From Patiria miniata (lineage: Eukaryota > Echinodermata > Asteroidea > Valvatida > Asterinidae): DNA of 64,000 nucleotides. The position numbers and the translations under genes are program-made. Shown one piece after another: positions 50,370-60,407 of this stretch. Within the stretch, counting starts at the first letter, position 1, and each line of letters opens with the position of its first letter. The stretch covers positions 4,278,884 to 4,342,883 of the forward strand of contig NW_024037067.1 of the NCBI RefSeq assembly GCF_015706575.1, read 5' to 3'. The notes beneath the pieces were generated by a model. The model had not been told where the DNA came from, did no database searches, and saw only the letters and a list, made by a program, of their open reading frames with translations.

Positions 50370-50773
50370 TGACTACTTTGAGAGCCCAAGGGAGGGACAT
50401 ACACACAAACGTGTGTTCACCGTCAATTGTGGACGTCCTATTGTCCCTCTTTTGTTTGTACTCTAACTTTTTAGGAAGACTCCCATAGGTTTTGTACATG
50501 ACCCCAACTGCGGACGTATGCTGGGAATCGTGGACGATATTGTTCTCTTTTGTTCTCTGGTATTTTTCGTCCAAGGTTTGAACACGTTCACCGCGTACTG
50601 CTTCGCGTGCATAACGGTGTGATAGATGCAGGACTTATTTCAGACTAAATGTGCACAAACGCATCTAGCATCTTTGCGTGAATGTCAGGTGGGATCAGAA
50701 TTGTCAGATTTGCATTCAAATTTCCCTCCCAGTGGCTTCCCCAAACTGTCCACTTGCAGCAGTTGAGGGGGTA
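50370..50773 (+). repeat. Unclassified diverged repeat, copy 2
   Basis: Colinear with 49035-49229 but with about 220 bp of extra sequence in the middle (about 50430-50650). A hAT MITE (49860-50313) lies between the two copies. They could be two copies of one old element or a local duplication. Confidence 0.5.
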
Positions 50774-52343
50774 CGTGTAATGGTGCATACAGTGTCCATG
50801 TCACGAAAAGAATGCCTAGAACACTGGTCACAATGCGCACATTCCACAGCGTACTGAGTAGAGAGTCCGTGATTAGATGACTATAATGAAGACATCTTGA
50901 GGAATTACAAGATGTACATTAAGAAGGTCAAACCAGTGGCACCAACAAGATACATTTCTTTACGACTTTCAGTCTGATCCTCCAAACTTATACCATTTTT
51001 TATATAAGGACCTTATACAAACAGAGCACATGCATCATTTTGAGGAAGACACGGGATCACCGTTCTGCTAATTTACTTCTGTTTATCCAGCAGCTTGACA
51101 AGACAGGAATTCAAATATAAACGCCAAGACCGCAGCCAAACGTGCCAGGGAGGAAAAGTATGACGGTCATCAGCACGCGCAGCTTTTGATGGGAGCCATA
51201 TGACAGAAGAGGTCTAATGACTGGTGATATTGTTGGCAGTGTCTCTCTATCACAGGCTAAGCTCCATTACACGTATCATGTGTTGATTGCATTCACCGGA
51301 TACCGAGATTTTCAGCAATGTCAACTCTGCTAATGGGGATGGTGGCGACCGGTAGAATGCACACTGTGTACTGACTGGTGATATGGCATTGTGGGTCTGT
51401 GTACTAGCTTTGCTGCGACGCCATACGTGTGACTATAAAGTGTAGTCTCTTCTTAATACGATAGTGCCAGCGCCTCTCTGTCTCACGCACGACTACGTTC
51501 ATGTTGTCTTTCAATTGAATGGGTGTAAAGTTGCACCACATGTTGACTTGTTTAGACACAGGGGACCACTGTCAAACTGTGCACTTTAACTTGTGTAAAG
51601 ATTCTTTAAATGATGCTTTCAGAGCGTAGGGGCATAGAGCTAAGGCCTACCGGTAGCTCTATGGTCAGGGCAAGTTCACACTACACCTATATGTGCAAAA
51701 GCGAAAGCAACTTTTGGACGCTGCAAGGTACAAAGTTTCCGAAACACATTTCCGAAAGAGAGGGGGAACAGTACTGTAGGCCTATACGTATGTTTTCTTA
51801 GCTTTATAGATCCATAGAGGTAGAATTAGAAAGAAGGGGTGGGAGGTGGTGGGGGGGGGGGGGGGGGGCCGGGGAGAAATTGGGGCCGAAATTGCCCCTT
51901 TACAATACCATCACTTCCCTGTCATCCATGAGAAAAGACATGAAACTTTCCAAGATCTGTGCACAGTTTGATAACACCTTCAACAATATACATGTACGTG
52001 AGCATCACACCAATTTTGGTCGAAGGCTATATATTGATCAGAATTCTGATATACCCGACCTTCATCCTAAGAGCTCAAGCTCATTAGACAGAGTTACTAA
52101 TGCCTCGCTGCACTTCTGCATCACCAAACTCCTTGCCATTAAGTTAATGTGTATATGGTTTGCCTGTCTGAACCCTGCGAGTGAGAGTGAAAACATTAAA
52201 ACTAGCAAGAGTGGTCTCGTGTGGTATCATTATCTTGATGATCCAGGATTCCTGGCTCTATGGTGATACCATAATGTATCATGAAAGTACATGTAGCTGT
52301 TTGAAGATAGGAACAGCTAAACTTCAGGTACATGTATGTACAC
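50774..52343. other. No gene recognised
   Basis: A long G run lies at about 51849-51870. The frame at 51880-52266 is unrecognised. Confidence 0.45.
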
Positions 52344-52513
52344 GGGCCCGTCGCTAGTGTTGGGGGGGGCGGAAGTACCAACTAGGGAGCCCACTACCAT
52401 AAAAAAATTAAAAGTACACATGTATGGCTTTTGCCGTTGGGGGGGGGGGGGGCCAACTGCTCGGCAAGGGGGGCCCAGCCCCACCAGGCCCCCCACCCCC
52501 ACCCTTGGCGACA
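52344..52513. mobile_element. G/C-run repeat with GTCGC/GCGAC ends
   Basis: Begins GGGCCCGTCGCTAGTG and ends CTTGGCGACAAA, with long G and C runs inside. The ends resemble the GGGCGTCGCCAGG ends of the element at 22116. Target-site duplication is uncertain (GTAC is shared near both ends). Probably a related, shorter hAT MITE. Confidence 0.45.
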
Positions 52514-55500
52514 AACAAAGTACGCACAACTATGAGAGTGGACTGTTTATGGTAAGACAACTGTCTGAAGAGTGTGCAATTTTCAACAAAAAGGAAGAAG
52601 AATGAATTATCTTTATCACATTTGTTGAGAAAACGGTGTGACTTGGTCACATGCCGATTTCTAGCTGGAAAGAACCCGCTACTTCGTTCAGCAGCACTTG
52701 TGTAATTCTGTGTCGTTTGAAATATTTCACGCTGGTACATGTACACTGAATCAGAAAATAGAAAAACAACAACTACCGGTACTACCAGTACAAATCGAAA
52801 ACCACAAAACTAAGAAGATGGCATGTACGTACATGTACATCTTCACGTCTCGCCGTTCTGTGTCTGGCATTGTGCATGCATACATGTACAATACCATACC
52901 ATCCAAGGACACAAAAATCAAAAATAGACAAGCCACCTAAATATCTTCACAGCAGTTGTGCCATATCACTTCCATTGATAGCATGCTGACAATTTTACAC
53001 CAGAAAATTTCCCAGCAGGAGGTCTGCAACTACATGTAGTCCACGAACCTTCCACGAACACGGTCACTCAAGTCCAATGAGCAATGACCAATAAAGATAC
53101 AAATAAATTGGCCTATATTGTATTTTTTTTGTTGGGCGTCACCACAGCAACGGTAATCAAAAACAGGTATCAAAGAGGCACACCATGCCTTCGCATCTAT
53201 TTGTTTTGATGAAGAGGATTAAGACACCAGTTTGAAAATTGGTCGGGAAACCACACGCACTTAGGAGCTGCCTAGCACACGTTGCAATAATGGGGTCAAC
53301 CAGTTTTCCGAACACCGGGTAAACATTATTAAAAAGGAATTTCACACATTTGGTGTTGTTGACTTTTTTGTTTATAGGCTTTCCTGGTGATAAAAACTGA
53401 TAGTGGAGTGTTTGCTACAAAGTGCAATGTCCACTAGAAGCGACAGGGAAGTATACTGCCAAGATGAATTAATCCGGTTGTTGAGACACTGCCTTAGACA
53501 CTACAGGAATGCAACTGCAGTCTTTCCCTGGAGGTCAAGAGGGGTAAATTGGGTAAATTGACTGCCTTGCTCAAGTTGATATTTGAGACCAATTTTTTTT
53601 TCTTCTTTAGACAAATATGGAGTTATCTCTTATTATTGGTGGACATTTAATCTGGATTGTGAAGGGCTTCAAATAGCAGAAAAGGAATTGTTTTTTTTTG
53701 TACTTCCTCCCACCCAGCCCTGTCCCAAAATATATGAGTTATTTATTTTGGGCTGCCCTATTTTTTAACACTAGGTAATGAAACTAATGGTATACCTTGT
53801 GTCCCCCCCCCCCCATATTTTCAAAAACATTGTCACATGAAACAAATGTTGACGATTCACTTTGATCAGTTATCCTGTTTTCCAAAAGCTTTCTGAAAAT
53901 ATTGAACAGTTGTCTTCTCTGCTTTATAATCAGTCAAATACAAACATTTCTTATAGCAACAATGCACCACAAGTGGTGAACTGTGTATGCAGAGAAGCGC
54001 TTGACAAACAGAAGGGCAGATATGTGTGTATATCCGAAAAAGACGATTATATCTAAAACATTGCATTTCTAATAAAAAAGAAATATGAAACTTGAATGGC
54101 AACTGTCAACATTTTGACGGCAGAAAAGCAGATTTCATTTTCGCTGTAAACTTTGCTTAATCTAAATATTTTCCTGTGTTGCTGACTATGTACAAATGTA
54201 TGCAAAAAATCTTGCAAGTACTGGAAGTGGAATTACTGTAAACACCACCGCCAAGCAATTAGCTGTTGATGCAAATTTTGGAAAATCTGCGTGACGTGCA
54301 TGTATCTACACTGTATCCTCCAATCTTAAGAGGCTCGGTTGAGCAATGCAAATATCGCGAGCCGAGACTCTAACATTGTACTTGATCATGTTGATAGGCT
54401 GGCGGACTCAATAACATCAATCACAAAACACACTTCTCGCCCGGTGGCCCTTCTAATATAGACCCAATTATGTTTCGGTTTTACCCCATCACGCCACACT
54501 TGACTTGGGAGTGAGATTCGGAGCGACACAGCACCTTGATGAAAATGAAAAAGGTCAGCCTTAAGACACGGCAACCCGATATAAACACAAGTTTGTTTTC
54601 CCTCAGCCACGGATTCAAAGGGGGAAAGAAAGAGAGAGAAAAAAAAAAGGAAAATTGTAAAAAAATAAAAAATTGGCACACAGCTTGAGGCGTTTTTAAT
54701 TTCTACTTGTTTCCTGTTTTACATAGCCCACCTTTTCATATTTTTCATCGGTGCCCAGGCAGGGCCGGGAGCCGTTGAGTATCTCTAACTTCAATCTAAC
54801 CTCTCTTATCCGCAGGTTCATCACTTTTTCAGAAGGAAAAAAATATATCGTCGAGATCGGAACACCGGCACCTCTCCAGACGAAATACAGTGATTAAATC
54901 AGTGGCGAACCGCGCTACTGGCCTCGCATACAACAGTGCATACATTCTCCGTGAATTGAATGCACGTGGATACAACCGATTCAGAGGTTGATACACGGAC
55001 CAATTTGCTGCTCCCTACTCTTCAATATCGCACAAATCTTTCATTCTTTTCAAGGCTGGTGACAAAAGCACCTTTCAATTTTCTTCCGAGCCGAGGCACA
55101 TACTGTAGTAATTCCGATATAAAGATGTTTACACTGTCGACAGTAATTTCATGCTTTTATGAACACACATGCATGCTTGTTTTGTATATTAGATAATACT
55201 CGGTCCAACGCAGTTTGAGCACTTGAATACTAAATTATTCCAAAATTGACAGCCATTTAAAAGATGTTCATTAAGCCTTTAGTGATTGAATGAAATTGTA
55301 TACAGCGTATTTACTCCGCCATGAATCAATAAAACCATAGAGTTTAGTGCTGGGCGATTTGGGGCAGTTTGAGGAGTAAAATGGCTGCTCGGTTGTGGGC
55401 GCTATGAGGGCCAATGGGTTAAGGGGAAAAGAAACAGTACCCCCCGTATGTACGCATACACTCAAGTACAGTTTCTTAAAAAAAATTATGCACATACTCA

Positions 55501-55843
55501 ATCAAAAGATTGAACATTCCAACACTAATAAAATTCAGGAGCTCAACAATTTCTGTATGTGCTTCATCTGAACAATTACCAACATACTGGTGTGACCTGA
55601 TGATAAGGTCAAAGCAGAGAGTCAGCCCAGGAAATTAGCAAACACAATCCCATTATCTGCTTGTTGGCACTGCATTCCAAACACCTGCCCGTCATGACAT
55701 GGGGGACTTGGCAAAGTCAACTGACAAGCAATTAAGGTCTGGTTGACAAACCAGAGTGGCATTCATGAGCCGCTGCTAAGTGCAGAAATGATTTGCTCAG
55801 CAAAAATGGATTACCAGCCAAAATAGCATGCAATGTACCGGTA
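52514..55843. other. No gene recognised
   Basis: ACATGTAC words at 52737-52900 and a C run near 53803. Frames at 53157-53345 and 54386-54679 are not recognisable. Confidence 0.45.
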
Positions 55844-55845
55844 TA

Positions 55846-56321
55846 CAGCCTGTCTAAAAAAAATGGTACAATCGAAAACGATTTTTTTTTTCAATATTAA
55901 ATCTCAACATAAGTAAGTCGTTTTGAGCATCACATTAAAGAAAAAAGACCAGGCTTTCCAATACTTTTTGTTTCATCTCATTTGCTTTTGTCAATCCAGA
56001 GATAAATCCAGTTTACTGCAGAACACAAAAATCGAGTTTGTTTCTTTTGCCAAGTTGCAATCTTTTGTGAGCTTCAAGACAGCATGGCACAGTACTCAAA
56101 AGAACTCTGCCCATGCATAAAAGTGGCACAAAATTGATTTTGGTGTATCGCACTAAGTTGATTATATCTCTGAATTGACAAAAGAAATAAGATCAAACAA
56201 ACACTATTGGAAAGCCCAGTCTTTGTTCTTTAATATTATGCCAAGTAAGAATGACTTATTTTGAAATTTCATATTTAACCAATTTTTTTTCTGATTGTAC
56301 CATTTTTTTTGAGACAGGCTG
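55846..56321. mobile_element. Palindromic mariner-type MITE, second family
   Basis: A 476-bp element flanked by TA (55844-55845, 56322-56323). Ends are CAGCCTGTCTAAAAAAAATG and, in complement, CAGCCTGTCTCAAAAAAAAT, followed on both sides by GGTACAATC. The arms pair for about 215 bp (for example GGCTTTCCAATA with its complement near 56209, and TTTTGTCAATCCAGAGATA with TCTGAATTGACAAAA), leaving a loop of about 50 bp. No transposase. Confidence 0.85.
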
Positions 56322-56376
56322 TATTGCTTGTCGCTGGTTCCCAGTTGATTTTTGCTGTGTACATGTATCTGCTAAG

Positions 56377-56495
56377 TAAGGCTTCGTCCGAATGACTTGG
56401 CTGAGGCTTGAAATCATACACGTGCCAATGGGAAGCCGCTGCAATTGACACGTGTGTAAATTCAAGCCGTAGCCAAGTAAATCGGATGCGGCTTA
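56377..56495. repeat. Hairpin repeat, TTGGCTACGGC family, copy 2
   Basis: A 119-bp inverted repeat with arms of about 43 bp: ACTTGGCTGAGGCTTGAAAT..ACACGTG pairs with CACGTGTGTAAATTCAAGCC and the rest of the right arm. The outer arm is GGCTTCGTCCGAAT/ATCGGATGCGGCTTA. The AATGGGAAGCCGCTGCAATT loop matches copy 1. Probably a MITE; no sure target duplication. Confidence 0.7.
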
Positions 56496-56859
56496 ATATT
56501 TTCTGCTTAGTACATTGTACATTTAGCTCCATGCATGAAATTGAGCTCAGGCTGCAAGTGTAATCAAGCATATACACAGAAGGCTCCTCAAATATTGTTA
56601 TCTGTATTGCAGTCCGTTGGGACTTGAGAGTCAACTCTGATATTGCTCTTCACAGAGCCTTGAGGGCATTCAAACATGGCTTGTCACACCTTTAGTACTG
56701 TGTTTCAAACATTTTATTAAACTGGAGGATTCAGGACTGTTAGGGTTACTAACAAAGAATAATGTACATATGTACAAAGCGGAAGGAAAGATACAAACAT
56801 ATAAGGATAAAATTATGCGTTTGCCAACATAACCCCATGCTTGCTCTACGATTGCATGC
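56496..56859. other. No feature seen
   Basis: AT-rich spacer between two repeats. Confidence 0.45.
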
Positions 56860-56863
56860 TTAA

Positions 56864-57363
56864 AGGTAACATTTGCAAACATTAAAAAACAGAACAACCA
56901 AATTGTTATGAAATACCTTACATGACTGTAAGTGAATAACAGTCTCAAGCATTCTGTGAAATCATGGCACCTGGAGTACTGTCATTTTCAAGAAAAGTGG
57001 TTTTTTTGTACCAATTTCCAATGACGGTCGGCCGAAAAGTTGATTTTTTTTTTCTTCAAATACTGCCCCCAATTTACCAAATTTAGTTAGTCCACATGTT
57101 GTTTGCAATCGGTTACACATCCGTGCAGGCCAGCTAGTCTGGGTCCCCCAACCTGACAATTCCCCGACATTCATTGATTACTCTGTTTAGTGAAGTAGGG
57201 TCAGAGAACCAGACAACAAGAACAGCGTTCTTTCCTTTGGTTTTTCCAGCATCTGTGAACACAAAACTTTCAACAGGTCAGTGTAATAATATTTGCTATC
57301 AATAGTAACCTCCGAATCCATCCATTTCTGAAAATTACAGCCAAACAAATGTTGTTCATTGTA
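56864..57363 (-). mobile_element. TTAA-flanked non-autonomous element, copy 2 (inverted)
   Basis: A 500-bp inverted copy of 29194-29709, between TTAA at 56860-56863 and 57364-57367. Shared blocks in complement include ACTTTTCTTGAAAATGACAG, CCAGGTGCCATGATTT, TCTGGTT..CTGAC and AATTTTCAGAAATGGATGGA. The palindrome region is imperfect here (GGTCGGCCG core). Confidence 0.85.
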
Positions 57364-57609
57364 TTAACACTACAAATTGCACACTGAGGATAAAGTAAAT
57401 ACGCTTTTACAAGTATGACATCTCCTCCACTTTACTTTAATTAATTAAAGACCAAGACCTAATTACAGTACAGTGAGCTGCCAGAACTTTAAAAAGCACA
57501 GAAAAAAAATGTATATGCAAAAACAGGTTATCAGCAGCAAATTCTTGTGATATACTTTGCTTCTGAATATTCTCAGCCAATTTGTACTGGTCACTTATGG
57601 CACATGAGT

Positions 57610-57910
57610 GGGGAGTGTGGCCTAGTAAAGGGTTTGTGACTCATGATCAAAGGGTCAGCTAGGGGTTTGAATGCAGCTGCTGGTCATATGTTGTGTCCTT
57701 GGGCAAACCACTTCACCCCACTTGCCTCTCTCCACCCAGGAGTATTAATGGGTACTGGCGTTAACAGGGGAGTATTACCTGCGAGGGACTGGCACCCGAT
57801 CCAGGAGCAGTAGAAACATTCTCAATCGTTTCACGCCAAGGAAACCAGAGATAATCGCCGGCCTGATGGGCCACATTGGCTCTTGACAGACTTTACTTTT
57901 CTACTTTACT
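57610..57910 (+). mobile_element. tRNA-derived SINE, family A, copy 4
   Basis: Plus-strand head GGGGAGTGTGGCCTAGTAAA with box A TGGCCTAGT, box B GGGGTTTGAATGC (mutated) at 57662-57674, the GTGTCCTTGGGCAAACCACT body, and the GGCTCTTGACAGACTTTACT tail. This fixes the sense of the family. Confidence 0.85.
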
Positions 57911-59097
57911 TATGGCACAGGAAGATGATCAGTCATTGCAACGGTCCACTGAAACTGCACATGGTGCTGAGCGATTAATCAAATTGCTGCATTAGAATGT
58001 AGGCTTCAAAATAGGCAACAGTGTACCGTACGGCACTCCCCAGGGATGAGATTTTTTTTTAATGTTTTGTGGGCGAGTAATGATCATGGGTAACGAAGAC
58101 ATCAAGCCGTGAGCCCCCATATTAGGGATATACAGTATGTCTCCCTGAGTTGACTGTTACATTTCGTTTTAAACAGCGAAGAGTTCTTCATGGCTAATCT
58201 TTGGAAAAGCCAAGCACATGCAGACTCATATACATGCACTGTGCACAACAGGAATGTCATATGATCAACTGGAGTCAGCTCTTTCATTTCATTTTAAACA
58301 GCCAAGACAGCGAACAGGTAAACGGAGCTAGAAGACCTGTAAAGATTTATTAGGATAATGACTAGATTTGCCCAGACTGAAGCTAAACATCCAGTGCAAT
58401 GTTGAATCCAGATGACAGATAAAAGAACATCAGACCAATGTAAGCAGCCCTGACAACACGATTGAATCGAAATGATCACATTTTATAAAGTTCAGGTTCC
58501 TTTTGCCAAAACTGATTACTTAAAAAATTCACACTCCATATATATGTACATGTACCCCCCCGTATGTCCACACTGCAAACAACTGCAATGCCATAGCACT
58601 AGCAGGCGATACTGTTCGCCTTCCTGAGGGTTTTGAAAATTCCACAAAAACACAATTTTTTTAATGAACCCCGTCCCGGTAGGTTTATGCCATTTTCTTT
58701 TTATTTTAAACTTAAATACATAAAAGTTTTTAAGCTCTGTGTTAATGTCATTACATGGCTCTTTGACATTGAGGGCGCCAGACGACTAAAAACTGACTTG
58801 ACTAATCAGCAGCTTTGTCAGTTCTTTTTTATGTACAAGTGTATACAATTATGAATGAGTTCAATAATAGGTGTACATAACAAAAACAATTGCATATCAA
58901 AAACAAAATTCCCAAATTGTAAAATGGGCAGAAAGGTGTCTCTCAATGCCAGTGCTCTTTGGTTTTTATTTTTTTCACTCTGCCACATACATGTAGCGTC
59001 CTCATCCCAGCTGCTCATAAACTCAACAGTACCAAATCAATGGGAAAGAGTCTGGCCATTTTCCAATAAAGTGTCGACAATATCTTCCATCAGACTA
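57911..59097. other. No gene recognised
   Basis: Unique AT-rich DNA with a C run near 58556. Confidence 0.45.
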
Positions 59098-59105
59098 CTA
59101 TGCAC

Positions 59106-60399
59106 TACTGCTGGGCGAGTAACTCGAGTACTCGTGAGTCGTGAGTAGTTTATGCTACTCATTCTACTCCTGGTTTTTTATCTATTCGACATGCTCGAGT
59201 ACTCATCCTGGCACGAGTAGAAGCAGGTACTCACGAGTACAATTTAGGTTTTTACTTAGTGCAGGGTTCAAAATTAGCGGTAGCCCGCTAGCCAAATGCT
59301 AGTCAAAGTAGCCAGGCTGGCTACTCGAAAAAAATTATTGGGATACGGCAAAGATGAAAGAACAGGAAGAAATAAATCATGAAATTCAGAAAGCAAACCT
59401 ATAACGATTTGTGTATAATTTTATCAACTTTTTTACAGGGTTAAATTATCAGATCTGTTTATTAAAAACACTGACAAAATTGCCTCGGAATAGATGAGAA
59501 ATTAGTTGGAAATGATAAAAACGTATTTTACTTAGACATATTCACGTCTGTTTTCACAATCGCGTACTTGTACGTGTGTGAGTACGAAAATGATAACGAT
59601 GCAAACATTTAACTACCTACATCTGATTGATTCTAGATTTATTCAGGCTCGTTTGGATCACGTTTTAATACAATTCCTATCAACGGTCATTTTAGATTTG
59701 TTTGTAAGTGATCGAGTTTCACGAGTCCACACGGAAGTTTCGGAAGTGAGAGGTCAATTTTTGGCACGATATTTCATTTTCGAGTTATGGCATTTTTCAG
59801 TTCCATTAAATTCCAAGGGTGCTTTTTTTTAAAGAAATCAGTAAAACTGATTGCACAAATTCTGACCTCTACACGTTCCTTTTCCTATTCGAGGGGGCTC
59901 GAAACGCCACAGGGGGTCAACATTCAGGCTCTATACACGTTTTACATGTATGCACATTGTTGTTTATGAGACACACTATAAAAGAAACGTATGCCGGCTA
60001 GTGAAAATGCCCGCGGGCTAGTTAAGAGTCTGTTTCAGTAGCCCGGCTGGCTAGTGAACACAAAAGTTAAGGTCGAACCCTGACTTAGTGTTCACAGCTT
60101 AATAAGTCCCCTGCAAACAGGGAATACTCCCTCAACCTCTCTGTCCCTAAGATTTCATTCGTCAAAACAAAAAATTCAAGTAAATGACCCAAAAAATTGT
60201 ATAGTAAGGATAGCTCAGTGCTGAAGAAAGTGGTGAGACTTGCACACTATTTGCTTGTAGTTACTTCCCGTCATACTAACATACATTTCATTTTCTGCTT
60301 TTATGGGAATTCGGTTAACTACTCGTGAGTAATCGACTACTCACGAGTAATATCTTTGCGAGTACTTGAGTAGAAAAATCCACTACTCGCCCAGGCCTA
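59106..60399 (-). mobile_element. hAT-type MITE, ACTCGTGAGTA family, copy C (interrupted)
   Basis: Flanked by CTATGCAC (59098-59105) and CTCTGCAC (60400-60407), 7 of 8 matching. Ends are TACTGCTGGGCGAGTAAC and, in complement, TAGGCCTGGGCGAGTAG. It is inverted relative to copies A and B. It is split by the unrelated element at 59262-60082; removing that element and one duplication leaves about 465 bp, close to copy B. Confidence 0.9.
59262..60082. mobile_element. Nested hAT-type non-autonomous element
   Basis: An 821-bp element with ends CAGGGTTC and GAACCCTG, and an exact 8-bp target duplication ACTTAGTG (59254-59261, 60083-60090). Subterminal TAGCC(C)GCTAGCC and GCCAGGCTGGCTA words recur at both ends. 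It lies inside copy C of the other hAT MITE, so it is younger. Three overlapping open frames at 59578-60001 have no recognisable domain, and I do not call a transposase. Confidence 0.9.
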
Positions 60400-60407
60400 C
60401 TCTGCAC

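Noticed and set aside
53157-53345. 62-codon minus-strand frame that looked protein-like
   Set aside because: No family recognised and no splice signals that would make it an exon.
59578-60001. Possible transposase in the nested hAT element
   Set aside because: Frames are short, overlapping and lack any hAT dimerisation or catalytic motif I can identify.
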